NCBI GenBank assembly: GCA_025738555.1
Contig: JAOVFP010000008.1
Location: forward strand, 806,001-870,000
Direction of reading: 5' to 3'
DNA length: 64,000 nucleotides
DNA from: Cyathus striatus
Lineage: Eukaryota > Basidiomycota > Agaricomycetes > Agaricales > Nidulariaceae
Of this stretch, positions 50,279-61,835 are shown piece after piece. The notes under the pieces were generated by a model. That model saw only the letters and a program-made list of their open reading frames with translations, was not told where the DNA came from and did no database searches. The stretch's first letter is position 1. Every line of letters starts with the position of its first letter. Position numbers and translations under genes: made by a program.

Positions 50279-50892
50279 GGTTGGAGCCTTAGCCTCATTG
50301 TCCAACCAGTCTGCATTTGAAGATGAGATGCTTTCTTCCCTGTGCACTTTTGCAGTGAGCTCATTCTTGTGAGCACTGATAGTCTGTGAACCTGGAAAGA
50401 CCTCTCTTAAGTGTCTCAAGCAGTTTGTGAGGCATTGTAGCAGTTTAGTGAAGGAAAAATGTGTTCTGAATTTCATTCCAAGCTTACTCCCCTTGCTCTC
50501 CTCACTTTCCAGTGGGTCCAACAGCACATTAAAACTCATATTATGGCTATTCAGTTACCACAGTGGCGCACCAGGGATGGCAGGCAGTCAGCAACTAATA
50601 AATCAGGCAATGGAACAGTAAATAGCATACAAAAAACCTTGGTACACTTATGTAATAATATGGGATTTTTTGTGGAAAGTCGCATGGGTTATGTATTATG
50701 ATATTTATGGACTATGGTGTACAATCCCCCACGAACCAAGTCAGTGGATCAAAATTTATATGTGTTTTCACTTTTATGTGTTATGACTGGTATGGGATAA
50801 GAGAGATTTGACTGTATAAGTGAATCTACTTATTCTCCTTGTGCAGTTAGTGGGCTTTGCCAGCGATAGCCAGCCTTATTTGTTATACCTTT

Positions 50893-51982
50893 TCAAATGC
50901 ATGCTTTTGACCAGCTTTTAATATCAAAATCCAGCTGTTTACAGTTGTTTAAATCCAAGGTCTTTACTGGGTGACTCTCCACAATGGTCTGAAATTTCAG
51001 ACATCGTTGCAAACATGTTCCTGACGGAAAACTCTGAAAAGTGGAGTTTGAAAATGTGGTCTTATATACCACAACGCATCTGGAAAGAAGCCACTGTGGA
51101 CAGTAAAATTGAGGTGAAAGTTGTCTGAGAGGCAAAATGCAATGTCTAGAACAAAGTTTGGAACCAGGTGGCTTCATCCTGCTGAGTATGAAATTTTCGC
51201 TTATTCACATACCTTAGCAATGGCATCTCAGCTTAATGAGTCTGAATTGAAATCTGGCTCTGGAAACCATTCCAGATGTTGTGGAGAGTCACCCACTTAA
51301 CCAAGCTTGTCAACATCACATTGGTAGAATACTAGGCTCATCAAATCCCCTCCCCTATGTCTATTTCAGATACAGAGTTTTTGGATCAAGACCTGGTAGA
51401 ATGCTGCACCATATGAGAGTATCATATAGAGATATTCAACTTCATCAATGGAGTGGAAGATAAACTGAACAGGAGAATTCTACCATACTTATATTATGCA
51501 TCACTAACCAATGCTTTGCACATACTTACAAGTGTGACTCTCCTATTGTCCACTGGAACCTCTTTCTCTGAGTGTTATTTCGGCCCCTCAGAGATGAATA
51601 CTAAATATAATGGTACCAAACTGTTGATGGAGATGATGTGGGCTGAATGGCTCATCTTTCATTGTTAAGGTAGTTGATGAATAATATAAGGATATGGAGC
51701 ACTCCATTCATGGAGCCAATATTGAGCAGGAAGTGACTGGCAACCATTGAAATATACAAGATAGAGCAGATATATCATTGAAAGATGAATGCAGAGTATA
51801 TGTGATAAGATAATCATCACTGTTTATGCATTTCATTAGCAATAGAATCTTTGAATGTAAGGCCCCAACACTGGTCATCTAACTTCTCTTCTATAACTTT
51901 CCAATGATGCATACTGAATCAGCAGTCCACAATGAGATATTTAAACAGCTGGCTAATTGCTTGACCACCATTATTACACAAT
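50893..51982. repeat. GH43 upstream block, duplicated
   Basis: Matches to 15660-16336 start with the minus-strand KTLDLNNCKQLDFD fragment and continue at 51420-51980 with ATTCAACTTCATCAAT, TATTGTCCACTGGAACC and GATATTTAAACAGCTGGCTA. The second half recurs before GH43-2 at about 63340-63519. An extra ~450 bp (about 50965-51415) is present here only. Confidence 0.65.
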
Positions 51983-53790
51983 ATGTGGTGTGCTCTAGCT
52001 CTATTCTCTCTTTCCATTTTCCTTGTTGCATCTGCACATGCAGTGCCTAATCCCTTCAATGTAACTGGGAATACTGCTGTACATGATCCAACTATGTGTC
52101 AGTATAAACATGGGACTTTTTTCATCTTTTGTATGTAGTATACATACATGACATATGTTAAAAGGGCAAAGAGGGTTACTAGGGAGTAATAGCTATGAAA
52201 CAATGTAAGGGTCATTGCTTACTCTTGCTAACAGTTGAGCAAAGGTGAGTCTGGGGGAATATCTGCAGAATATATGAGGTAATTCCAGGCAAGGGAGGGA
52301 TGAACACACTATAATATTCACTTGTAATCTATAACACTTGTAATCACTACTAATAAACTAAGCTTCTTTGAGGTCCTGGGAGGGCTTAGGTCACACTGGG
52401 GTTTTTACACTTGGAAATTGAATAAATTGTCACAAATACCCTAAGTAACACTAATAGCAGAAGAATTGGTACAGGATTGCTTGTTCTACATGAGCAGGTT
52501 TGCAAGCCTTATATACTACTGAAAAAGCTGAGTTCTTAGGTACTGTAAAGGTACTGTACAGGTATAAAATATGTCTAGATAGGGTAATTGACTATGACAC
52601 TGAGAGGAGGGATGTGTGCCTTCAGGAGGTAAGGTCTGGATAGGAGAGTGTTGGTCATATTGTCTTGAAGGGTGCAGGCACATGGGATAATGGAGATGTG
52701 CTTATTGGCTGATGTGCATTCCTAAATGCCCAGTGAATTGTGAGCCTAAAGATAGAACCATCAGCATGTGCAGCTTCAGATCTATGGTCTGTTTGCTTCA
52801 ATCAGCAGATTGGATTGGGATTTAATTTGCAAGATGCTGAGGACTGATTTGGCTCAAGTCCAGAGTGATGGCAAGGGCTGTTGGTGCTTGATGGGCACTT
52901 TGATATGCCTGGCTCCTTTGGGTGTGTAGCACTGGGAGAACCATCCCATGACCTAGACATGTTGTGTTACTGTGCACTTATGGTAAATCAAGTACCACTG
53001 GGGTTTGATATACATGCTTTCCTGCTTATCCCTTACTATAATCACTGCTGCTTCTATATTTATTATGTCCTTAGTGGGTGTGACTATAAATAGCACAATC
53101 ACTGGCAGTTTGGACATCACTCCAATGCTTAGATAATCCAAGTTTGATCACAGGTGAGTGAATTATATTATGTAGGTATTGCAAAAATTACACTTATACA
53201 CATTGTATGTCTGTCAGGCATATCAATGTGTATGCTTTTAACCACATCAATGCTCCAACAGCTACTGCACAAGGGATTTCGATTTGAACATCTCTTGATC
53301 TTGTCAATTGGATGCTTATTGGAACAGTTTGGCCTGAGGGTGCAAACTGGACAGATCCTAATACTCAGACTTCCAATGGGTTGGTCTGCATTTATGCTTT
53401 CCACTATTTAGGATGACACTTCTATGTGCTAAAACCCTATGGGCACCAGACTGCACATACTTAAATGAAGAATTTATTGTAAAATGTTTCTGTGGCATGA
53501 TGTTTTCTTGTTTCATTGACCAGTTCTAGCTTTATCACTCTGCTTCAACTGTTGGATCACAAAATGTAGGTGCTGTTTTTGGAAGGAACTGGACCATGTT
53601 CTTATGTGATCTCTGGTAACTTTAGTTTGTAATATTCCTAGCCAAATCCAAGACAGGACTTCCAGGTTCCTATCACATTTTCTGAATCACACTTTGCTCC
53701 TCTTGATGCTCATTAGGCTCTTGGGTGAATCACAGATTGGTAACTTCAACATCAAGCACAAATGACTATAATGTGCACTCTATAGTTACA
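51983..53790 (+). pseudogene. GH43 arabinanase-like enzyme, relic 1
   Basis: The frame starts MWCALALFSLSIFLVASAHA then VPNPFNVTGNTAVHDPTMCQ. VHDP is the start of the five-bladed propeller and holds its first acidic residue. Sequence is interrupted at about 52160 by ~1.05 kb, resumes at about 53217 with INAPTAT..GISI, ..WTDPN near 53360 and LWAPDC near 53435, then after an intron LYHSASTVGSQN near 53540. Frameshifts and lost splice sites are frequent, and CG is mostly replaced by TG or CA relative to GH43-2. The family normally acts on alpha-1,5-arabinan side chains of pectin. Confidence 0.8.
52161..53216. mobile_element. Insertion of ~1.05 kb in GH43-1
   Basis: Comparison with GH43-2 (63520-63861) shows extra DNA between ACATACATGACATATG and the AACC..ATCAATGCTCC segment. 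GACATATG before and GGCATATC after may be remnants of a target duplication. No terminal repeat or coding region is recognised. Confidence 0.45.
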
Positions 53791-54324
53791 TAAACTTAAG
53801 CCAAGCTCTCTGATTAGACAGCAATAGGTGATAGATCCAAAGTTCATATAATATATCTCTTCCTTTCACAGAGGTGTTGGAAATTGGGAGCAAGTAGTAG
53901 CAAGCAGAGTCACACAGAGATAAATAGAGAGTTTACTCAGAGAGAGATGAGACAAGGTGATGGTAGGAGAGAGAGAGATGTTGTCTCATTTGTGTATCTA
54001 TCTGGGTATATATACCAGGAAGATTGAATATACAGTGAGTCATGATACAGTACAATAGAGTAGAGGTGTATTATACTATTGAATATCATACTGTATTCTG
54101 ATTAGATCTAATTCATTCTGATCAATTATACAATTACAATTCTGTTCTGGCCAATGTGATTGGCTTGTTTGGCAATAGATTCAGCTGCATAGTCAGCCAA
54201 ATCTCAACAAGAGGAACTTCCTTACCATTATTCGTTATGTAGCTTGATTATTGGTATGTGATGGTTTATTGCCCCCAAAATTTGCAGCTAATATGATTCA
54301 CTCTTGCATGTAGTTGGGGAAGAA

Positions 54325-55092
54325 TGGTTCTGAAGAGGAAAACTCATGTTTGAAGGTTTCTATGCAAAGAAATGCAGGTTTTTGGCATGTCCATCCAATG
54401 TAAGGATTCTAAGGTGATGAAATATGTGATCAGTGACGAATACAAAAGAAAATGGATGAGAACTTTGAGTTTTGAAGTTCTGAGATGAGAATTGGTTGAG
54501 TAGAGTTGCACAATGAGTTGGAGTGAATAGAATGACATGGAGTGTTGTAGACAGTGACAGAGAACGAAACCGAACTGTTTAGACAAGGACTTGAGATGGT
54601 GAACTTCACTGGATTGCAATATACCTAGATGTACAGTTTAAATAGTAGAAAAGAATGAAATATACCTAAAAGAGCGAAATGAGTATAAGTAAAGCCAAGA
54701 AAAGAAATAGTATTAGAATAATTGTTTCAGGGAGATGAAACATGAGCTCATTTTCAATAGAATGCAGAGAATGAATAAGAAAGATAAGGAGGGGAAGAGA
54801 ATATATTGAGATGTCGATATGGAGATAATTAGACTTTAAGGTGCCACTGTTGAGCAGTCTCTCAGTTACTTGAGTTGGTGTTGTAAGCATTCTTGTGGTG
54901 GTCTTGGTGTTGACTATATGGCTAGCATTGTGGCAAAGGGGGTGGAGGTGGAGAGCATTGGGGAACATGTTGAGGTGGCAGAGACAATAACATAGACATG
55001 CTGTTTCAAGGAACAGGTCATGTGACAATATGTGTTTGAAGAACTTGTAGAATCATTCATTCCACAGTGCAGGCTGAATGCCTGCTCTACAG
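54325..55092. repeat. Dispersed repeat R, copy 1
   Basis: It is about 80% similar by eye to 55618-56396, including CTATGCAAAGAAATGCA, GTGCCACTGTTGAGCAGTCT and ATTCATTC..CAGTGCAGGC, and ends CCTGCTCTACA. There is no plausible protein on either strand. The second copy is inside a hAT-like element and this one is outside, so R was mobile independently. Confidence 0.65.
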
Positions 55093-55352
55093 TTCTTATC
55101 ATTTGGAAGCTTTTGGACAAGTATCAAACTCATAAGGTTTGTTCTTTTTGTCTTTGCACATTTTAATCTCTTTATCTCATAGCTGTACACCATCCATAGT
55201 TTGGATCCTAATACTGGCCTGCTGAAGGACAGCACCATGACTTCATTGGCTGAATGATCAATGAGTGCTGGTGTTGTAGAAGCTAGCATTATCTTTGAGC
55301 TTGGGAGCTATTTCTGCCTTTTCACCTCATGGGATAAATGCTGCCTGGGCAT

Positions 55353-56741
55353 TAGTGTTGCCGCCACTTGGCTTAGCTCAGCTTTTGTGGCTCAGGGTCA
55401 TGGGATTGCTCAGCTTTGAAAGCAGAGCTGCCACTAGTCTATTCACTCCCCTGGCTACAGCTCAGAAGCCACTCAGCCAGATGTAGCTATAGCTCTGGAA
55501 TCTAAACTAAAATTGGTATGCTGTGGCCTAGCTGGGCTGTAAAAAGGCACTGTTATTGGCAATCTTACATACTTACATAATGTCTGGCAGTTGGTTAATA
55601 ATAGAAAGATAATACATAGTGAAGAAGAAAACTTGTGTTTGAAGGTTCTATGCAAAGAAATGCAAGTCGCTGGCATGTCTGTCCAATGTGAGAGTTCTAA
55701 GGTAATGAAATATGACAATCAGCAATGAAATACGAAGAAAAATAGATGAGAACTTCGAGTTTGAAGTTCTGAGACAAAAATTGGATGAATGAAGTTTCTT
55801 CAGCAAGTTTGGATGAGTAGAGTGGTGCAGAATGTTTCAGACAGTGACAGAGAACAATATAGAATGCTTAAGACAAGAGTTCAAGAGGGTGAACTTCACT
55901 GAATTTCAATATACCTAGATGTACAGTTTAAATAGTAAAAGAAGATAGAATATACCAAAAAAAGCGAGTTGAGCATAAGTAAGCCCAAGAATGAGATATG
56001 AATTGAAGATTTGTTTCAAGGAGTCAAAACAATAGTGTGTTTGAAATGGAATGTAGAGAATGAATTAAAAGATAGGGAAGAAGGGATATGTTGAAATGTC
56101 AATATGATGATGATTAGGTTTTGAAGTGCCACTGTTGAGCAGTCTCTTGGTTACTTGAGTCAGTGTTATAAGCATTCCTGTGGTGGTCTTGGTGTTGACT
56201 CTATGGTTAGCATTGTGGTGAAGGGGGTGGAGGCAGAGAGTGTCAGGGAGCATGTTGAGGTGGCAGAGACAATAGTGTAGATGTGCTGTTTCAAGCTTGA
56301 TGACGTGAACACGTCACATGACTATACATGTTCACAGAACTTGTAGAATCATTCATTTCATAGTGCAGGCCAAACACCTGCTCTACAATAGTGAAAAATT
56401 TAAAAAATGAATGCAAAGAAACCTTTAGTTTCTTCATATAACACTTACTAACACTTACAGTACTCATTCAAATATCCTTAGATGTGAATAATATTTATTC
56501 AATCTAAATTTCATAGATTGATGGTACATGAGCACAATACACAAGTGAGGAAATATTGGATATTATAATATCACTTAAGCTGCAGCTAAGCAGACTCGTA
56601 GCTGCTCAGGAGTGCCTGGGAGCACTTCTTAGCCAAGCTGGTCCTGTCAGAGCCAGCTTTCACAGGCACCTGCTTTGCTCAGCTTAATTTCGGCTCAGTT
56701 CACTGGCTCAGCAGCTTTCAAGCAGAGCAGTGGCAACACTA
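55353..56741. mobile_element. hAT-like element with perfect 8-bp target duplication
   Basis: The tips TAGTGTTGCC and GGCAACACTA are inverted and flanked by CTGGGCAT on both sides (55345-55352 and 56742-56749). TAG..CTA ends plus an 8-bp duplication are the hAT signature. GCTCAGCTT / AAGCTGAGCC words are dense just inside both ends (55370-55490 and 56580-56735). The centre is occupied by repeat R copy 2 (about 55618-56396). No transposase is present. Confidence 0.9.
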
Positions 56742-56749
56742 CTGGGCAT

Positions 56750-57500
56750 CAATAGCATGTATAATATCAGAGTTGGACAGGGTACAAATTACACTTTTTC
56801 CTGAATATGCAGCCAATTTTTAGTCTGAATGTTTTGTTGAAGTGTAAAGGGACCTTATGTTGATCAAGATAATGTTGATTTGTTATCTGGAGGCAGTACC
56901 TTGGTTTTAGCCCACCATGGAAATGTAAGATACATATCTAATGTTACATGCTATTTCTCTTACTAATTCCATTGCAGATCATTGGACCTGGAGGCCAGGA
57001 CCTACTGCTGATCAGTGGAAAACCTATTTTAGTCTATCATCAGCATTTCACCATTATTATGGTTTAGGTTTAAGTATATTTACAATCATTACATTCTTGT
57101 AGATTATTATACCCCAACAGGTAGCTATGTAAGTGATGTTTAATTAATATGTGTTAAATAATATTTATGATCTTTTAGTTGGGCATCAATAATTTGGACT
57201 TCTCCAGTGGTTGGCCGGTAAGTGTTGCATATACCTCAAGTAAGTAATAAATTCTAACCTACATCATAGATCGTAAAGTAATCCCTGCATGCTACAATTT
57301 CTATCACATGTCGCGACTCATGTCTGTTAATTACTATAAAAATATGCTTCTAATTATACTATAGATGAGAAAAGTATGCAAAATAAGAGGATAACTTAAG
57401 TCCTAAGTCCCAAGGTTGTACAATGTTTAGAGAAAGCTGAGATATTGCATGTGGTTGGCGACATGGCTGCTGTGAAGTTTGAAGGTTTGAACGAGCTCTC
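56750..57500. other. CpG-poor intergenic DNA
   Basis: There is no supported gene. The segment ends at the start of the Pff1 upstream block (57505), which includes the KQL-type minus-strand fragment and the ACGATGACCACCAC motif found before every Pff1 copy. Confidence 0.4.
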
Positions 57501-58104
57501 GAGCCCCAGCTGTTTATGGTTGTTTAAATCCAAATCCATTACCTAATCGAGCTTGCTGTTGTCATCACTGAGCAACACTCTTTGCTCACTGTATTCAACG
57601 ATGACCACCACAACTAAAACACTCACCTAAATTTATTGCAGTTCATATATCCCATCATGTACGCCACAACTGCGATAACCACATCATGAAACTTTGGCAA
57701 GCAACTAGCAGGTGCCCATTCATGAGCTCTTTACGCTCCCCCCCCCCTTACACGTGAATTTCACATGAAATTCACGTGAATTGGTGAAGTTCATGTGAAG
57801 TTCATGTGAAATTTAGGTGAACTTTTTCACATTATTTTTGCTGAATTTCAGTGAGAACACTGCTAATAATTTCACCTGAATTTCACATGAATTTCACATG
57901 AACTTCACCAATTCATGTGAATTTCAGGTGAATAATTCACTTGATCTTCACATGAAAATTTTCACCAGATTTTCATGTCACTTAGTGAAGTTCATGTAAA
58001 TTTCACCAGAAATTCACATGAAGCTTATACAATAGTAGTGAGCTTCAATTGTATTTCATAGTGTTGCTTACTAATAATAAAAATAAATGTATGTAGTAAA
58101 TAAT

Positions 58105-58195
58105 GACACCAGTCAGAATTGAACCAACAGCCTCAGAGTGATGACTAATAGTTTTCCCACAGTACAACAATTAACCACTATACCATGAACACTTG
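58105..58195 (-). other. tRNA-like (SINE-type) segment
   Basis: On the minus strand, GGTATAGTGGTTAATTG resembles a tRNA D-arm/A box, and GGTTCAATTCTGACT, about 50 bases downstream, resembles the T-arm/B box. The acceptor and anticodon stems do not form a standard tRNA by eye, so it is a tRNA-derived remnant rather than a tRNA gene. A weaker B-box-like TGTTCAAGTCCTGC occurs near 26208-26225 in the 25-kb element. Confidence 0.35.
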
Positions 58196-58477
58196 TATAG
58201 AAAAAATATTTCCCACACTATATACCCCCATCAACCCTCCGCTTTCTAATACTTTGTCACATGATTGAAATATCACATGACCAAAACACGTCGCACCATT
58301 GTTGATTCTTGCTTCTTGCCACATCATCATCATTCACTCCCTTCTTCCCTCCCCCTCCCCCCTCCCTCTCCCTCCTCCCTCCTCCCTCTGTTCCACTCTT
58401 TGATCCCCCACCCTCACTCCTCCCCTATTTCACTCACTCCCTCCTCCTCTTTCTCCATCAAGAACAAACACAGTAAC

Positions 58478-58800
58478 AGCGAGAGCGCGGGAAAGCGGGA
58501 GGCGCACAGCGAGCGCGAGGGGCGGGATGGCGGGGCGGGAGGGGCGGGATGATGAGCGTGTTAGGGCGCACAACGAGCACAGTGAGCGGAATAGCAAGCA
58601 GAGGGGCGGGATAGTGAGCGGAGGGGCGGGGTAACGAGCGGGATGGGGCGCACAGTGAGCGGAAGGGCGGGGATAGCGAGTGGGATGGGGCATGCAGCGA
58701 GCGGAGGGGCGGGATAGCGAGCGGGATGAAGCGCACAGCGAGCGGAGGGGCGGGAGGCGTGGGAAAGCAGGGGATGGGACATCGAGTGCAAGGGCAGGAA
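58478..58800. repeat. CpG-rich GCGGGATAGCGAGCGGAGGGG word cluster
   Basis: Roughly ten to fifteen degenerate copies of GCGGGATAGCGAGCGGAG and GGGGCGG occur. The reverse complement matches the CCGCTC cluster at 38590-39112. It is full of CG although the surrounding 15 kb are CpG-poor. A C/T-rich stretch (58325-58450) precedes it. Confidence 0.75.
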
Positions 58801-59229
58801 ATTGGGGGACATTATGTAATACTATTGTTGCTTTGTAATATGTAAATTAGTCACATGATCAATAAATATATTCATTTTCTCCTTGTTTTTAAATGAATTT
58901 CACTCAATTTTTCATGTGAATTTCATTATATTTTCACTTTAATTTCACCTAAAATACATGAAAGTTCATGAACCTATGCTTTTTAGAAAATATTCAAAAT
59001 CACATGAAGTTCATGTAATTTCAGGTGAATTTCATGTGAATTTTATGTCAAATAGGTGATATTCATGTGAATTTCATGTGAATATGTGAACTCTTGGTGA
59101 AATTCACATGAATTCATGGTGAAGGGGGGAGTGTAAAGTACTGCCATTCATCAACATGCATTCACAGCCAGTCACTTTCTCCTTGCCCTAACTCCACCAG
59201 TGACAAGGGCCTAGTTGGCTAGTCCAACC

Positions 59230-61829
59230 ATGCCAGGTATCCCAACTACCTGGACCACCCCGTTCCTCCTCTCCATCTATGTCCTCATTGCCACCTTATT
59301 ATGGATGCAAAGCACCCTACTGAAACTCCCTGAAGACCCCTCCTCAACAAATCTAAGCTTCACCCAAGCATACACAGACATGCATACCATTACCACCCAT
59401 CCACACCTGTACAACTCGTTCGCAAACAATGGAGTATGAGCGTACCTTCTCAATCGAGTGCATAATCTGACTATGGGGTAAGCACATATCAAGGTAGATG
59501 ACGACCTCAGCTCGATTGCTGTGTTTGTTAATGCCAGGGATGGCGTCAGCTTCAAGGGGAACAATATACTCATTAAAGTGAATGGTACAGAGGCTGACAA
59601 AGGCAGAGTTCTATTGTACATTACACTCTTCTTGATGTCTACCCATGTACTGAAGACAGCAGTTCAGTGCACTTTGACTCAGTATTCACCACCTCAGGTG
59701 TAACAGACAATGCAATCGCCATAGCTTCCCTTCTTGCATTACTGGAGTACCTTACAACTCACTGCATCAAGCATACCACAATATTCAACTTTAACAATGG
59801 AAAAGAGGATGGATTGAACAGGGCTCACGCATGTGTTGCATTGTCTCTTCTCCTCTCTCTGAGTCTTTATCTTCTAACTTATGAACTACGTAGATTCCTT
59901 GAACATCCCTGGTCCAAAATCACACACAAGCTCCTTAACCTTGAAGGAGCCAGTGCAGGCGGGTATGTACTACATCCCCCCTTCCCTCCTTCATCTGCTA
60001 ACCAAAATACAGCTAACCACTCCTCTTCCACTCAACATCCCTCTCCCCCATCAACAACTACATCTTGCAATCCCCACACAGAACTGTAATCTCAGCAGAT
60101 GCATTCCTCTGCAGTGTCATCCACTCATGGACTGATTTCTTGGTATTCATGAACAGATTAGGTCCTTTCCCTGTTCTCATCCTACCATGTACATTAGACT
60201 AATAAGCGCTTATAGGAAATGATATGAAAATGGAAGGACTAGACATCGCATTTTACTCTAACTGTGCATTCTACCATACAACACACAAAGGGAGTTTATG
60301 GAAGATGATGGATACTGTCCATACTACAGCACTTTCAATGCTCGATGATCCCCTGCAAGATGGGGAAGGAAAGGTTTAACCAGTGTATTTCGACAGTATG
60401 CACTATTTGTTTCTCTGGTGTGTCTGGTTGTGCTGATAGATGGATGGAAGTGCTTGGAAGGTGGTTCATGGCATTTACTCAAGCTTCAATATTGTGGTTT
60501 TGTTTCACGCTGATAGGCATGCCTGGGCTGTTGATTCTCTGGACTGCGACTGCACCACAGGTGAACTATCCAACCAATTTCTCAGTGAAGACATTCCTTC
60601 AAGCTTGCAGGTGGATATCATTTTGGGCATGCTTTTTCTTTAGCCTTGTTGCTCAAGCTGTATTGGTCTTCCTGGTACTCAAATACAACCCCTACACAAG
60701 CTTACATCCCTCCATATCACCCCTCACACCCTCATAACAATATCCGATATGACAGATTGTACATGCACAACCATACACACTTCTCACATCCACAATGTCC
60801 CTTGTGTACCTTACCAGTCTCATCCTCTGCTGTACATCTGCTGCTTTAACAAGCAGGGGGGTGCTGTGGAAGCAGATGCACATACTCATGTATACCCTCA
60901 ATACCCTATCTGCTTATGCAGCATATTAAATCAAAATTGGGGGTGTGTTTTTCCTTGTGGGGTGGCATTTTCACATGCTGTTGGGGTGGAGTGTTGAGGT
61001 GGTGTGTGGAGGGGTCGCGGATGCTGCTTCTGCTGGTGGTGATGGCAGGGGTGCTGGCACTGGCAACAGGGTGCAGAGTTCTGAAAGTCCATCGAATAAG
61101 GGAAGGAAGAAGAAACTAATTGTGAAGATTGATGATGGACCTTCATCTGCCACTAACTCATTGTAGTGGATAATTCAAGCTCTCGTTTTGATCCCAATCC
61201 TGGTCAACCTCATGTCCCAAGTTCTTATCCAGTTCCTCACTTCGCTCAGACAGACATTAACAGACAGAAGCAATCCCATCTTCAGTACATCCTCCCTCCC
61301 TCCCTATGTTCCCATACTCACGAGCCTTTAGTATATGCATCAACCACCCTCCTATCCACATTCATAATCCTACCCCTGGTCCCATTCACCCCCCACCTCC
61401 ATCCCAAACTCACTCTCTACATCCTTGTAGCATTCATCCTCAACACCATCTACAACCTCACCACATTCCTATTCACATCTGATGCACTGATAAAAGTATT
61501 CTTCCAGCAGTGTGTTCAGGTACTTCCAGGTGGTGGTATGAAAGCCATTACCACACTCACCAGGGTACCATTCTATCTCCAGAAGCTGGCCCACGAGCTC
61601 CCTTTGACATGGGTTTGTACTGTTAGCTGTGCAGAGGATATGGAACATACGAGGACATGGACATGTTCCTGGGAAACAGAGCTCCTTCAATATTGCTTCG
61701 CTCGGTCAGACAAGCACCAGACTGTGTGTTGAAGGTCGCCATACACACTCATGTAAGATGTATTTCGATACTCGCAATGTAACAGGGTATGATGTGTATG
61801 AGGAGTCTTCTGATGGGGTTCTTACCTGA
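59230..61829 (+). pseudogene. Pff1-like vacuolar membrane M28 protease, copy C (most complete, CpG-decayed)
   Basis: The frame starts MPGIPTTWTTPFLLSIYVLIATLLW. HFDSV lies near 59669, VTDNAIAIASLLALLEYL near 59700, FNFNNGKEDGLN near 59790, and FLEHPWSKITHKLLNLEGA follows a short intron (about 59832-59891). Parts of the later catalytic domain survive (VISADAF near 60090, FYHTTHKGSLWKMMDTV near 60270). The VYFD and membrane segments lie at 60380-61200, and the lumenal domain is FFQQCVQVLPGGGMKAIT.. to about 61829. Stops include TGA near 59437 and TAA near 59478, and there are many frame changes. Compared with copies A and 19397, CG is widely TG or CA. Intron donors such as GTACAT (59616) are still visible. 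Confidence 0.85.
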
Positions 61830-61835
61830 ACAATA

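Larger units (their letters stand above)
46377..50814 (-). mobile_element. pogo/Tigger-type DNA transposon with nested insertions
   Basis: The left end and the reversed right end share CAGTCRAAYCTCTCTTATCC, a typical pogo-family terminus. TA flanks both ends (46375-46376 and 50815-50816). It holds a decayed transposase on the minus strand and at least three nested repeat blocks (47815-49316, 48014-48988, 49368-50278). Its left end is close to the start of a strongly CpG-poor block. Confidence 0.85.
57724..59143. mobile_element. Word-repeat hAT-like element (GTGAATTTCACATGAA words) upstream of Pff1-C
   Basis: The left tip GAGCTCTTTACGCTCCCCCC and the reversed right tip CAGTACTTTACACTCCCCCC are inverted repeats. 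CCATTCAT flanks both ends (57716-57723 and 59144-59151). The empty site is visible in the paralogous blocks at 2994-3005 and 19315-19326 (GCGCCCATTCATCAA). Words of the form GTGAATTTCACATGAA or TTCACCTGAA fill 57755-58030 and 58890-59130. A tRNA-like segment lies near 58105-58195 and a CpG-rich cluster at 58478-58800. Confidence 0.9.

Noticed and set aside
54666..55028. 120-codon minus-strand frame in repeat R as a membrane protein
   Set aside because: The frame is AT-rich hydrophobic (Leu/Ile runs), is not conserved in the second copy at 55618-56396, and starts inside a repeat.
58478..58812. Long overlapping open frames on the minus strand in the CpG-rich cluster
   Set aside because: The frames arise from a repeated low-complexity GC-rich word (Pro/Ala/Arg-rich repeats in every frame), with no introns, start context or domain.
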